Assembly (NCBI RefSeq): GCF_034424645.1
Contig: NZ_CP139969.1
Span: 2,108,001-2,172,000, forward strand
Direction: 5' to 3'
Source of the DNA: Bordetella avium
GTDB lineage: Bacteria > Pseudomonadota > Gammaproteobacteria > Burkholderiales > Burkholderiaceae_B
DNA: 64,000 nucleotides
Shown here: positions 31,704 to 41,386 of the stretch, piece by piece
Position numbering within the stretch: the first letter of the stretch is position 1
How the letters are laid out: each line of letters starts with the position of its first letter
The notes under the pieces: generated by a model
Databases searched by the model: none
What the model was told of the DNA's origin: nothing
What the model saw: only the letters and a program-made list of their open reading frames with translations
Made by a program: the position numbers and the translations under genes

Positions 31704-32492
31704 ATGAGCAACCGTGTATTTGACCCGGCCTTGACGAGCGGACTTCTCCTGCAAACCTGGCGGGACGGCACCCTGCTTGACGAGCTGCCCGCAGCATTGC
31801 GGCCTGAGACCTTGCAGCAGGGTTATGAGGCGCAAGACGCCTTGTTTGCTGCAACGGGCGACGAACGCGGTGGCTGGAAACTCGGTGTGGGCAGTCCTGC
31901 GCAACTGCGCGCCACCGGCCTGCCCCGGCCGCTGGTCGGCCAGATTGCGCGTGGGCGCTGCCATGCCTCGGGCGCAAGCCTGACGCTGCCTTCCGCCGAC
32001 CCCGTGACCATCGAATGCGAAATCGCTTTCGTGCTCGCCCGAGACATCGCGCCAGCCGAAGGCCGACAGGTGCAGGCACAGGATATCCGTCACAGCTGCG
32101 TGACTTTCGAGGTCGTGCGCTCGCGTTTCAGGGACCGCCGGGCTGCGGGCTGGCCAAGCTTCACGGCCGACAATGTCGGGTTCGAGGCGCTGATCATCGG
32201 TCAAGCGGTCTGTAATGGCCTGGACCTGGATGCAATACGGCGGGTGACAGAATCGGCAGTCGTGCTGGTCGATGGGCAGATCAAGGCGCAAGCGCTGTCC
32301 GGAGACAACGCCGTAGATCCGGTGCAATCCCTGACGGCTTTGTTCGCCCATGCCGCAGAGCGGGGCGTCACCCTGCGCGCGGGAGACATCGTCTCGACCG
32401 GGGCGATGTGTCAACCCTTTGATATCCCGGGCGCCGGCCATCGCATCACGGCGAGCTTCGCCGGCGGCGAACTGGCGCTGCAACTGCTCTGA
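31704..32492 (+). CDS. 2-keto-4-pentenoate hydratase family protein
   Basis: 262-residue member of the MhpD/fumarylacetoacetate hydrolase-like superfamily, which adds water to 2-hydroxypenta-2,4-dienoate or decarboxylates related diacids in aromatic meta-cleavage pathways. Supporting phrases: GWKLGVGSPAQLRATGLPRP, the metal-site TIECEIAFVLARDI, FEVVRSRF, DNVGFEALIIG and the C-terminal GDIVSTGAMCQPF. No other meta-cleavage gene is nearby, so the substrate is uncertain. ATG at 31704 follows AAGG; a GTG 12 bases earlier is possible. Confidence 0.85.
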   Translation: MSNRVFDPALTSGLLLQTWRDGTLLDELPAALRPETLQQGYEAQDALFAATGDERGGWKLGVGSPAQLRATGLPRPLVGQIARGRCHASGASLTLPSADPVTIECEIAFVLARDIAPAEGRQVQAQDIRHSCVTFEVVRSRFRDRRAAGWPSFTADNVGFEALIIGQAVCNGLDLDAIRRVTESAVVLVDGQIKAQALSGDNAVDPVQSLTALFAHAAERGVTLRAGDIVSTGAMCQPFDIPGAGHRITASFAGGELALQLL

Positions 32493-32527
32493 ATCCTGGC
32501 GCGGGCTCGCATGGCGCCGATGCCGGC

Positions 32528-32986
32528 TCAGCCTGCGCTGGCCGGCTGGCGAACCATCAGATATTCGATGTCGTTCTCCCCCTGAGTAAGGAAACCCAAA
32601 CGCTCATACAAGCGCCGCGCCGGATTGTTCTTGAGCACCGCCAGCCGTACAGCCAGCTTCTGCGCGTCGGCCCGCGCCAGCACCGTGTTCAGCAGCCGCG
32701 CTCCCAGCCCGAGACCCTGCCAGGCCGGCGCGAGCTGGATCTGGATCACATACAGGCCCTCTTCGTCGAGATGCACCTTGAACAGACCGGCAGGCTGCTG
32801 GTCGATCAGCACAATGCGTGCGTCCTCCCAGTGATAGCGAATGCGCTGCATGTGGATGTCATCATCGAAGGGAACGTGATCCTGCACCAGATGCGGTTCC
32901 ATGGTGCGGCGGCGCAGATCAAGCAGAAAGGGCACATCGTCTTCGCCAGCGGTGCGAAGTTGCAGTTCGGGGGATTCTTTAGACAT
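32528..32986 (-). CDS. GNAT family N-acetyltransferase
   Basis: 152 residues with the GNAT acetyl-CoA site IQLAPAWQGLGLGARLLNTV and the later LKNNPARRLYERLGF. The N-terminal phrases FLLDLRRRTMEPHL and HWEDARIVLIDQQPAG resemble a widespread uncharacterised GNAT group. The substrate is unknown. It is convergent with the hydratase and divergent from an MFS gene. Confidence 0.87.
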   Translation of the reverse strand: MSKESPELQLRTAGEDDVPFLLDLRRRTMEPHLVQDHVPFDDDIHMQRIRYHWEDARIVLIDQQPAGLFKVHLDEEGLYVIQIQLAPAWQGLGLGARLLNTVLARADAQKLAVRLAVLKNNPARRLYERLGFLTQGENDIEYLMVRQPASAG

Positions 32987-33114
32987 GAGAGCCAAGCAAG
33001 GAAAAAACGCGCAGCCGCGCGAGAAGAGATAGCCAAGCAGCCACAGGAGCTTGCGGATTGCAGTATGCTCACGCCCGGCTGTGCGCCTCGCGCGGCATCG
33101 GGGGAGTCCTTCAA

Positions 33115-34269
33115 GTGGGCAACAAGCTGGGTTGGCTGCGCGCTTTCTATTTTCTGTTTTACGGCTTGCAGGGTATCAGCATTCCCTTTCTCCCGCTGTG
33201 GCTGTCCAGCCAGGGGCTGGACAAAAATCTGATCGGCTTGATCGTTGCCACGGCCTTTTTGCCCAAAATCCTCTCGGCGCCGGCCGTCGCTCATGCTGCA
33301 GATCTGACCGGGCGCCTGCGCCTTCTCATCGCGCTGCCCCTGGTGGGGACGGGACTACTCTTCGCCCTCTATCCCTGGCAACAATCCCCCGGCTGGATGT
33401 TCTGGACCACCCTGGGCGTGAATCTACTGCTGCCGGCTGTGCAGCCCGTGCTTGACCGCATCGCCCTGGCCACCACGCAAGGCGGCCGCCCGCTCTATAC
33501 GACGGTGCGCGTCTGGGGCTCCATCGGTTTTGCTGCCTTCACCTTGGCAGGCGGCTATATCATCCGCGGCACCGGCCCCTTGTCCATCATTATCATGAGC
33601 GTGGCGCTGGCGCTGGCCTGCGTGCTCTGCCTAGGCGCGCTGGGCGTGGGTAATGTGGCGCCGCGCAGACCGCCCGATACCGCCGGATGGCCCTTGCTTC
33701 AGGTGCTGCGTGACCGCCCTGTGGTGCTGTGTATTCTGGCCGCCTCATTGACGCAGGCCAGCAATGGCTTTCTATACTCCTACGCCACGCTGTTCTGGAC
33801 GGACCAAGGTCTATCCACCTCGGACATCGGTTTGCTATGGACGGTCGGCGTCAGTGCAGAGGTTGCGTTCTTTTTCCTGGCGCTACGCATTCTGCCCAAG
33901 CTGGGTCCCGAACGCTTGATCTGGATTTCGGCGGCAATGACGGCCCTGCGCTGGCTGGGTTTGGCCGCTTTCATTGATCTGCCTCTGCTGCTGGCCTTTC
34001 AACTCTTGCAGGCATTCACGCTGGGCGGCAACAATTCGGCCATCATGACCTATCTCTCGCGCCGCGTTCCCGCGCACAACCAGACATCGGCCATCGCGCT
34101 CTATGGCATGCTGTCGGGCGGCATACTGATGTTTTTCAGTGTCAATGCCGCCAGGCTGGTCTACCCCGCCGTGCAATGGGGCGGATTTGCGATGATGGCG
34201 CTGTTCGCGCTCAGCGCGATTCCGATGGTGTGGTGGTCGCAACGCTGTGACCGGCGGGAAACCCGCTGA
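33115..34269 (+). CDS. MFS transporter, HcaT/phenylpropionate-type
   Basis: 384-residue major facilitator with about twelve membrane segments. The start VGNKLGWLRAFYFLFYGLQG, the repeated cytoplasmic loops and TSAIALYGMLSGGILMFFSV fit the PPP/HcaT group (3-phenylpropionate or related carboxylates). GTG at 33115 with GGGGGAG eight bases upstream is a much better start than the ATG-less extension from 33058. The transported compound is inferred only from the family. Confidence 0.85.
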   Translation: MGNKLGWLRAFYFLFYGLQGISIPFLPLWLSSQGLDKNLIGLIVATAFLPKILSAPAVAHAADLTGRLRLLIALPLVGTGLLFALYPWQQSPGWMFWTTLGVNLLLPAVQPVLDRIALATTQGGRPLYTTVRVWGSIGFAAFTLAGGYIIRGTGPLSIIIMSVALALACVLCLGALGVGNVAPRRPPDTAGWPLLQVLRDRPVVLCILAASLTQASNGFLYSYATLFWTDQGLSTSDIGLLWTVGVSAEVAFFFLALRILPKLGPERLIWISAAMTALRWLGLAAFIDLPLLLAFQLLQAFTLGGNNSAIMTYLSRRVPAHNQTSAIALYGMLSGGILMFFSVNAARLVYPAVQWGGFAMMALFALSAIPMVWWSQRCDRRETR

Positions 34270-34360
34270 CATCCTGCCTGAATTCTGCTTACACATCGCC
34301 CCTTGCCGCCAGAGTAAATTAGCGCCTGGGAGCGGCCGTCCCTGGCCGGCTCTCTGGAGC

Positions 34361-34891
34361 ATGACGATGAAATTCCGATTTTTGCAGCTGAGCGGCGCCC
34401 TGGTTCTGGCCACCATGACCGCCACTTCCCCTGCCCTGGCGGGCGGCCCTCGCTGGGCTTATCACGGCGGCCACCCTAGCTATTACAACGGCCATCGCAG
34501 CGGCCATCACCATTCGAGCGCTTGGTCAGCGAGCGACCGCTGGATCGTGGGCGGCGCGCTAGCCCTGGTGACCGCCGGCTTGTTGCTGTCAGCGAATTCA
34601 AGCCCCTCGCCTGAATATGGCCCTATCTATGAGCCGGCCTATGCCTACCCTGCGCTGCCTGCGCCCGCCGGGCCGCCCTCCGCCAACACCTTGAGCAGTG
34701 ACCCCACGGACCCAGCCTCGGTAAATCTGGCGCCGGTCGGCCTCGCCAGCCGCGCCCCTGGCGCGGACTGCCAGCGCCAAGCCATGAACGAGAGCGGCTT
34801 TGATCCCGCAACCCCCAACCCATGGACCACCCAAATCATGGTGGACAGCTACAACCGCGCCTTGCAGACCTGCCTGAGCGGTCGTGGCTGA
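34361..34891 (+). CDS. Exported hypothetical protein
   Basis: 176 residues starting MTMKFRFLQLSGALVLATMT with a Sec signal that probably ends near SPALAGG. A His/Gly/Tyr-rich segment (HHGGHP-like, SGHHHSS) is followed by one hydrophobic helix (WIVGGALALVTAGLLL), a Pro-rich linker and a conserved-looking C-terminus with a Cys pair (DCQRQAMNESGFDP, ALQTCLSG). The function is unknown; it is likely periplasmic or membrane-anchored. ATG at 34361 has TGGAG just upstream. Confidence 0.75.
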   Translation: MTMKFRFLQLSGALVLATMTATSPALAGGPRWAYHGGHPSYYNGHRSGHHHSSAWSASDRWIVGGALALVTAGLLLSANSSPSPEYGPIYEPAYAYPALPAPAGPPSANTLSSDPTDPASVNLAPVGLASRAPGADCQRQAMNESGFDPATPNPWTTQIMVDSYNRALQTCLSGRG

Positions 34892-35078
34892 CCCCGGGGC
34901 TGGTGCGCAGCGATTCGATCATCGAGCCTCCAGCGCACCCGCCGCTGGATTCGACCACAACATCGATGAAAACGCGCAGGCGCAGAGGCCGCCTTGATCG
35001 GTGAACGGAACAGTCAGCCGACAGTCCACGCCGCAGGAGGCGCGCTGGCGCCCAGCGCGTAGACACCGCAGAAAACCC

Positions 35079-35813
35079 TCAGGCAGACCGTTTTTGCCCT
35101 GCCTCAAACAAGGCCGCCAGCTGCGCGAGATTACGCAGCGAAGCCCGGTGCCATTCAAGCAAACGCAAGATCCCGCTGCGATGCAACTCGACAATGGTCG
35201 CGTCATCCAATTTGGCGAATTTATCGTCGTCTACCGTCCAGAACCCGCCTAGTTGAATATCACCCTCGGGCCGCGAGAGCGTGAGCGTCTTGGTTGCTAG
35301 CAAACCCAGGTCATTCAAACGCTGCACCATCCGCCCGGTGGCGGCGATGTCGTCCTGATAATTACCCAGAAACTCCATCATCTGGGACAGATAGGCCGTC
35401 TCCTTGCCTTGTTCAAATAGCGCGATGCCATCAGCCTCGTTGACGCCCGGATAGCTGGCGTCGAGGCATACCGCCAAACGACCGGCATCGTCGGTCGCGC
35501 CCAATACAAACGGATAACGGCGCGCAAATGCCGGTATGTAGGTGTCGGCCCGCCACTCTCCTTCCGGCGTCACGAACAGATTGCGCCCATTCTGCAAACC
35601 CAACACGGCGACCGCACTGAAGCCGCCCGCCTCATCGGCAACAAAAACAATTGGGTAATGCCGCGCAGCCTCGACGAACTCGCTGGCCGAAACCGGCAGC
35701 GCATTGGTTTGCTGCGCGAAAGAAAAATGACCAGGCTGGATTTGAATTTTCGTATGGCGGTGCGCATCACGGTTGATCGGCACAGCTTGCTTGTAAAAAA
35801 GGGTGGCGGACAT
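35079..35813 (-). CDS. SapC family protein
   Basis: 244 residues. The N-terminus (LFYKQAVPINRDAHRHTKIQ, HFSFAQQTNALPVSASEFVE) and the RHYPIVFVAD element are the core of SapC-type proteins, first described with S-layer secretion in Campylobacter; the family is otherwise of unknown biochemical role. No signal peptide is seen. It stands alone, with a long non-coding gap upstream. Confidence 0.85.
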   Translation of the reverse strand: MSATLFYKQAVPINRDAHRHTKIQIQPGHFSFAQQTNALPVSASEFVEAARHYPIVFVADEAGGFSAVAVLGLQNGRNLFVTPEGEWRADTYIPAFARRYPFVLGATDDAGRLAVCLDASYPGVNEADGIALFEQGKETAYLSQMMEFLGNYQDDIAATGRMVQRLNDLGLLATKTLTLSRPEGDIQLGGFWTVDDDKFAKLDDATIVELHRSGILRLLEWHRASLRNLAQLAALFEAGQKRSA

Positions 35814-36322
35814 GACAGCCCCTCATGAAATGGTTTACGTCTCGGTGTTCGCGCCTGCCGAGCGGATCGATAAGCGGCGCATATAACAGAATGCCCGGGA
35901 AAATTAGAGCCAATTTCCGCGATGTGCGCCCCTACCACCCGTCCTATAAACAAGAAGGACAGACCTTAACTTTGTGAAGAATAAGCCCGTAAGCCTGCTC
36001 TCGCCCATCCGGATTCGCCCGTCTGCAACAAAGGGGTCCTCTTCGTTTACATGAATGGCGATAGGCAGCGCTATTGCAAGCCCCCAATCAAGGAGGCGCT
36101 GCCCTGCGCCTAGACCCAGATCGACCAATCAGCTCGAGCACAGCGAACCTCCGCAGACCGCTATCAATACGCTGAACGCTGCACTTTAAGGCCAGCCAAC
36201 TGCCCTTCCCCCTCGATCGATAAGCGGGACAAGTGCCCGAGAAGCACCGCTCCGAACACATCGCTGCCTTCTCGTTGAAAGCGGGCGGCCCCGTCAGTCC
36301 ACGCTAAGGCTGGCGAGACGAC
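35814..36322. other. Intergenic gap, no gene seen
   Basis: About 510 bases between sapC and an MFS gene. The only open frame of note (minus, about 36128 to 35904) has no recognisable motif. I see no T-tailed hairpin or tRNA. It may contain the sapC promoter near 35815-35950. Confidence 0.5.
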
Positions 36323-37534
36323 TTAGGTCTTCTTGCGCATATCGGCCAGAGCCCAATAATGGATGCCCAGGCCGGCCAAGGCCAGCACGCCGCCCACCCA
36401 GCCCGTGGACGACCAGCCCAGGCCCGCTTCGATCGCCACCCCGCCTAGCCAGGCGCCTAAGGCATTGGCCACATTGAAGGCGGAATGATTCAAGGCGGCA
36501 GCCAGGGTCTGGGCGTCACCAGCCACGTCCATCAGCCGCGTTTGCAAGGTGGCGCCCAGCGCAACGGCCGTGCCGATCAAGAGCACATTGAGCGAACCCA
36601 ATACGGCGCTGTGCGACGTCAGCGTAAACGCCCCCATCACCACGGCGGCCCAGATCAGCACGTAGCGGATGGTGTTTTCCATATTACGGTCAGCGAAACG
36701 CGACCCCAGCAAATTACCGCTGACCATGCCTACCCCGAATAAGGCCAGCACGACCGGCACCAGCACTTCGGGCAGATGCGCCACCTCGATCATGGTGGGC
36801 TTGATATAGCTGAACACGGAGAAAATACCGCCCGAACCGATCGCGCCGATACCCAGGGTCAGAATGACCTGCTTGTTGCGCAATGCACTGAGTTCGCGCA
36901 TGGGGCTCGCGGTCTTGTCACCCGGCAGATAAGGCACCCATCGCCAGACCAGCAATGCCGTCAGCAAGCCTATCCCGCCCACGATGGCAAAGGCCGAACG
37001 CCAGCCCAGCCACTGCCCGATGGCTGCCGCAATGGGCACGCCTACCAGCGTGGCGATCGTCAAGCCAAGCAACACCATGGCCACCGCCTGCGCACGCCGA
37101 TACAGCGGCACGAGGCTGGCCGCGACCAGCGCCGCCACACCGAAGTAAGTCCCATGAGGAAAGCCCGTCGCGAACCGCGCCCAGGCCATCGAGCCGAAGC
37201 TAGGCGCGATAGCACTAACAAAATTGCCGAACGCGAACACCAGCATCAAAGCGATCAGGAAATTACGACGCGCCAGCCGTGCGCCCAACACGGCAAGCAG
37301 GGGAGCCCCGATTACCACACCCAGCGCGTAAATGCTGATCAGATAGCCGGCCTGCGGAATGGACACGCCCAGACCGGTGGCGGCGTTAGGCAACAGGCCC
37401 ATGATGACGAACTCGCCCGTGCCGATGGCGAAACCGCCCACACCCAGTGCGAAGAGGGCGCGGCGGGTTTGAGCAGGGGACAGTTCACTGGTGGCATCGG
37501 CGGCATCGCCGGAAATGCCTGGGGAAATAGACAT
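36323..37534 (-). CDS. MFS transporter, DHA1 family (AraJ/YdhP-like)
   Basis: 403 residues with twelve predicted membrane segments. The first helix motif ALGVGGFAIGTGEFVIMGLL and the A-motif-containing loop GARLARRNFLIALMLVFAFG are typical of DHA1 drug or sugar efflux proteins such as AraJ and YdhP. The substrate is unknown. It stands alone between two gene-free gaps. Confidence 0.88.
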   Translation of the reverse strand: MSISPGISGDAADATSELSPAQTRRALFALGVGGFAIGTGEFVIMGLLPNAATGLGVSIPQAGYLISIYALGVVIGAPLLAVLGARLARRNFLIALMLVFAFGNFVSAIAPSFGSMAWARFATGFPHGTYFGVAALVAASLVPLYRRAQAVAMVLLGLTIATLVGVPIAAAIGQWLGWRSAFAIVGGIGLLTALLVWRWVPYLPGDKTASPMRELSALRNKQVILTLGIGAIGSGGIFSVFSYIKPTMIEVAHLPEVLVPVVLALFGVGMVSGNLLGSRFADRNMENTIRYVLIWAAVVMGAFTLTSHSAVLGSLNVLLIGTAVALGATLQTRLMDVAGDAQTLAAALNHSAFNVANALGAWLGGVAIEAGLGWSSTGWVGGVLALAGLGIHYWALADMRKKT

Positions 37535-37796
37535 AGGGATAGCAGACTAGGTGAAGGACAGCCCGGGCGCCGCGTCGGCAGCGCGGGTAATCCCCTATCT
37601 TAACGTCCGAATCGGCCATACCCCCTCAAGCCCCATAGGGATCAAGGGTAAAGGTGCGTCCCCTGCCGGCATTCACGCTCGGCAACCGCCGCAGCAAACC
37701 ACCGCCAGGGTAAGCAGGCTAACAGCGCCAGCGCCGGACAAAGCGTCCGGGTCGTCCACGCTCACCCTGCGCCCGCGAGCCTGTCGTGAAGAGCCC

Positions 37797-39293
37797 TCAA
37801 GGTTTTGGATCGTCAGGCTCGTCAGCGTAGTCAAAGCGCATCTCGCTATAACGCACCCAGCGCGAACCCCGAATCAGGCGGTAAGCGGCCCAGGTCACCA
37901 GAAACAGCAGAATGCCCAGATAGGTCGCAAACGCCCCGCCCCAATCGATGCGGTCATGGGTGAAGGCCTCGTAGTTCTGCCCTAGCGTGATCACCAGACA
38001 TAGCCCAAAAGCGAAAAAAGGCCCGAAAGGAAACAGACCTGCCTTGTAAGGCAGTCGCGCCGGATCGTGCCCCTGGAGCACATAGCCTCTGCGGAAGCGA
38101 TAGTGGCTGACTGCGATGCTCAGCCAGACGATGAACTCTGTCATACCGGCCAGGTTAAGCAGCCAGATATACACTTTTTGCGGGCTGTAGACCGCACTCA
38201 ACAAACAAAGGCTCGCCAACGCAGTCGTAGCCGCCAGCGCATAGCGCGGCACACCGCCGCGGCTTAGGCGCGCGAAGCGCCGGGGCGCCATACCTTCGGT
38301 CGCCATATTGAACAGCATGCGGGTGGCGGCATACATGCCGGAGTTGCCGGCGGACAAGACGGACGTGAGGATCACGGCATTCATCACCGAGGCGGCCGAA
38401 AGGAGGCCGGCCCGCTCGAACACCAAGGTAAAGGGGCTGACGGCAATATCGCTGACATCGCTGCGCAGCAATTGCGGATCGGTGTAGGGAATCAGGCAGC
38501 CGATGACGGCAATCGACAGCACATAAAACAGAAGAATGCGCCAAAACACCTGCCGGATGGCAATGGGAACGTTGCGGCGAGGGTTTTCCGACTCGCCTGC
38601 CGCCACGCCGACCAGCTCAGTACCCTGGAAGGAATAGGCCACCACCATCGCAATGCCGACCAGGGTGGCGAAATCCCCCACAAAAGGCGCGTCACCGACG
38701 GTCCAGTTGGAAAGACCCGGCGAGTCCCCACCATGGATGATCCCCGCCAGAATGGCCACGCCCGTCGCCAGAAACGCCAGCACGGCAATCACCTTGATCA
38801 GGGAGAACCAATATTCGCCTTCGCCAAAGCCTTTGGCCGAAAACGCATTGAGACCCAGCATGAGCAGCAAAAACACGCCGCTCCAGATGATCCCAGGCAC
38901 ATCGGGCAACCAATAGGCCATCACCAGTTGCGCGGCCACCAGATCCACGGCCACCACCACGGCCCAACTGAACCAGAAATTCCATCCCAGGGCGAAACCG
39001 AAACCGCGGTCTACATAGCGTGCGCCATAGGTGGCGAATGACCCGGAAACCGGCATGAAGGCCGCCAACTCGCCCAGACTGGTCATGATGAAATACACCA
39101 TGAGGCCTATCACGAGATAGGTCAGCAAAGCGCCGCCAGGCCCAGCCTGGGCGATGGTCGCCCCCGAGGCCACGAACAGCCCGGTGCCGATGGCGCCGCC
39201 GATGGCGATCATGGTGAGGTGACGCGGCTTCAACACGCGGCGCAAATGCGGCGCCGCCTCGCCGGAGACTTCGGGCGGGCGGGGAGCGGACAT
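37797..39293 (-). CDS. Amino acid permease, APC superfamily (LysP/AnsP-like)
   Basis: 498-residue inner membrane transporter with twelve hydrophobic segments. The opening KPRHLTMIAIGGAIGTGLFV, the second signature TSLGELAAFMPVSGSFATYG and AYSFQGTELVGVAAGESENP are diagnostic for the amino acid transporter family that includes LysP. Lysine is a reasonable guess but not proven. ATG at 39293 has AAGGA six bases upstream; the frame stays open for a further 115 codons that look non-coding. Confidence 0.92.
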   Translation of the reverse strand: MSAPRPPEVSGEAAPHLRRVLKPRHLTMIAIGGAIGTGLFVASGATIAQAGPGGALLTYLVIGLMVYFIMTSLGELAAFMPVSGSFATYGARYVDRGFGFALGWNFWFSWAVVVAVDLVAAQLVMAYWLPDVPGIIWSGVFLLLMLGLNAFSAKGFGEGEYWFSLIKVIAVLAFLATGVAILAGIIHGGDSPGLSNWTVGDAPFVGDFATLVGIAMVVAYSFQGTELVGVAAGESENPRRNVPIAIRQVFWRILLFYVLSIAVIGCLIPYTDPQLLRSDVSDIAVSPFTLVFERAGLLSAASVMNAVILTSVLSAGNSGMYAATRMLFNMATEGMAPRRFARLSRGGVPRYALAATTALASLCLLSAVYSPQKVYIWLLNLAGMTEFIVWLSIAVSHYRFRRGYVLQGHDPARLPYKAGLFPFGPFFAFGLCLVITLGQNYEAFTHDRIDWGGAFATYLGILLFLVTWAAYRLIRGSRWVRYSEMRFDYADEPDDPKP

Positions 39294-39637
39294 GACGATC
39301 CTTGCAAAGGGGGTATGAACAGTCGCGGCGCGCCCTCGCTTAGGCGGCGAGACTGCCGGCGGGACGCAGGCCAGAGGCCGGGCAGGCGCGAATTCCGTCA
39401 GCAAGCCCGGCGAAGGGCTGTATTTTACCCGCCTGCCCCGGCTTGCTCTTAAGCGCGCCACCGGCTCGGCGCAACCCCAGGAGCAGGTCATGCAATACGA
39501 CCCCTTCGGAGAAGGCGCAGCGTCTTTGGCTGCTCTTCCTGGAAAAAAGGAGCGTCGGCACGCATTGAGACCAGGGCACATCGAAGCGCTGCATGCCGCG
39601 AGCGGCCCCGCATCGCAGCCTGCGCTATCTGCAAACA
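39294..39637. other. Intergenic gap, no gene seen
   Basis: About 345 bases upstream of the divergent permease and arsR genes. Open frames here are extensions of the permease frame or short shadows. I see no riboswitch-like structure that I recognise. Confidence 0.45.
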
Positions 39638-39655
39638 ATTAGCTTATTTGCTAAT
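39638..39655 (+). promoter_or_regulatory. ArsR-type operator before arsR-mfs
   Basis: ATTAGCTTATTTGCTAAT is a perfect inverted repeat (ATTAGC, 6-base spacer, GCTAAT) ending nine bases before the ArsR start codon. Its position fits autorepression by the ArsR protein encoded just downstream. Confidence 0.6.
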
Positions 39656-39664
39656 CTTCTAACT

Positions 39665-39961
39665 ATGACTGCGCTGCTTGCCAAACTCACCGCCCTGGCC
39701 AACCCCAAACGGCTGAAAATTCTGGAACTGCTGGCTGAACCGGGTCGGCATTTCGGGCCGGGCTGCTACGACCAAGCAGCGGGTGTGTGTGGTCTGTATC
39801 TTGCCCAAGCCCTGGGCATATCGCCTCCCACCGCGTCCAGCCATTTGAAGCTGCTCGAACAGGCCGGCTTCCTGACGGCTCAGCGCATCGGCAAATTCAC
39901 CTACTTCAAACGGACGCCCGGCGCTAGCCGCGACCTCGCCGACACAATCCGTTCGCTGTAA
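39665..39961 (+). CDS. ArsR-family winged-helix regulator
   Basis: 98-residue small regulator. The fold is ArsR-type: LTALANPKRLKILELLAEP, recognition helix ISPPTASSHLKLLEQAGFLT, beta wing AQRIGKFTYFKR. Cys34 and Cys42 lie in the loop before the recognition helices and could sense metal or redox change, but the pattern is not a textbook metal site. A perfect palindrome precedes the gene. The next gene on the strand is an MFS exporter, its likely target. The ATG at 39665 puts the fold at the N-terminus. Confidence 0.87.
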   Translation: MTALLAKLTALANPKRLKILELLAEPGRHFGPGCYDQAAGVCGLYLAQALGISPPTASSHLKLLEQAGFLTAQRIGKFTYFKRTPGASRDLADTIRSL

Positions 39962-40045
39962 TCCGACTGCCCTAATATCCTCTCGGCCTTAGGCCGACAC
40001 AATGCGCCAGCCCATCGGCGATGCCGCAGTTTGCCGTTTCTTTCC

Positions 40046-41197
40046 ATGCAGAACTCAGTAAAAATCTATCTACTGTCCTTCATCAGTTTTCTGATCGGCA
40101 CGGCCGAATACATCGTCGCCGGCATCCTGGATCAGATCGCGCTCGACCTGCAATTGCCGGTTGCCGTCGTGGGACAATTGATCACCGTTTTTTCCATCGC
40201 GTTCGCGGTCGGCACACCCGTTCTCATCACCATGACGGCGCAGGCGGACCGCAAGAAAGTGCTGATCTGCGCCATGCTGGTGTTCGCCCTCGTCAATCTG
40301 GCGACGGTGGGCCTGACACACTACACATGGCTAAACGTCGCCCGGGCAGCCAGCGGGCTAAGCGGCGGCGTGATGGAAGTGCTCTTGCTGACCTTGGCAG
40401 CCGCACTCGCCCCCTCTGGCAAAAAGGGGAACGCCATCGCGATGGTCGTCATCGGCTTTAGTGCGGCCCTGGTGGTGGGCGTGCCGCTGGGCCGGCTTGT
40501 TTCCACGACGGCGGATTGGCGCTGGGTATTTGGGGGAATAGGCGCGCTCACGCTGCTATCGCTGGTCTTGGTGGCTTTCACGATTCCGGCCACCCAAGGC
40601 GAGGCAGCCATGCCGCTGTCGCAACAACTCAAACTGCTGAAAAACCGGCAGGTTTCAAGCATTTACCTGATCACGTTTTTCTGGATCAGCGCTTTCTCCA
40701 TCATCTACTCCTACATCTCCCCCTTCCTGCTACGGATCACGCACATGACGGATGGCCAGATCAGCATCATGTTGCTGGTCTGCGGCCTGGCCAGCATCCT
40801 GGGCTCCAAGCTGGGAGGCCGAGTAGCCGACCGCTCGGGTTATGCCGCCACACTGACCGGCGGCCTGATTGCCCATGTCTTCACGCTGCTGGGTTTTCTG
40901 TGCTTCGGGCAAACCGCTGGGATGGTGTGCGCACTGCTCATCCTCTGGTCTATTGCCGCCTGGTCGTCCGGACCTGCGCTACAACTGCGCCTCATCGTCC
41001 TGGCCCCGCAATCCACCAGCATCGTCTTCAGCTTTTATTCGTCCATTCTGCAGCTCGGCATGGCCGCCGGCGCCATCGCAGGTGGCCTGGCTATTCAGGC
41101 AGGCTGGCTCGCCGGACTGCCTGGCGTCGGTGCGGTCAGCATTGTGCTTGCGCTATGGCTGCTGAGAAATACCCGGCGTTCAGGACCCAGCGCTTAA
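40046..41197 (+). CDS. MFS transporter, DHA1 family
   Basis: 383 residues with twelve membrane segments. The start MQNSVKIYLLSFISFLIGTA and the first helix GTAEYIVAGILDQIALDL resemble AraJ/YtbD-like efflux proteins. It follows the ArsR gene by 84 bases on the same strand, an arrangement seen for small-molecule efflux pumps induced by their substrate. The substrate is unknown. ATG at 40046 is chosen over 40031. Confidence 0.87.
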   Translation: MQNSVKIYLLSFISFLIGTAEYIVAGILDQIALDLQLPVAVVGQLITVFSIAFAVGTPVLITMTAQADRKKVLICAMLVFALVNLATVGLTHYTWLNVARAASGLSGGVMEVLLLTLAAALAPSGKKGNAIAMVVIGFSAALVVGVPLGRLVSTTADWRWVFGGIGALTLLSLVLVAFTIPATQGEAAMPLSQQLKLLKNRQVSSIYLITFFWISAFSIIYSYISPFLLRITHMTDGQISIMLLVCGLASILGSKLGGRVADRSGYAATLTGGLIAHVFTLLGFLCFGQTAGMVCALLILWSIAAWSSGPALQLRLIVLAPQSTSIVFSFYSSILQLGMAAGAIAGGLAIQAGWLAGLPGVGAVSIVLALWLLRNTRRSGPSA

Positions 41198-41386
41198 GCG
41201 TCTCTCCTGCTCAATTAGGGTCCAGCCGCAGCGATGGGGGTGAGAGACCTGCCGCCCCCGCCTAGCGCGCGAACCTGAAGGGATGCACGGGCCAGCGCCT
41301 CGCTGATCGGCGTGCTTAGTACTCCTTATCGCTCTTTATAAGCCATGTTTATGGTATAAATCGGCGCAATTAACCCAAGAAACTTC

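Noticed and set aside
36776-37603. 275-codon plus-strand frame
   Set aside because: Antisense to the DHA1 transporter gene; low-complexity Gln/His/Arg composition.
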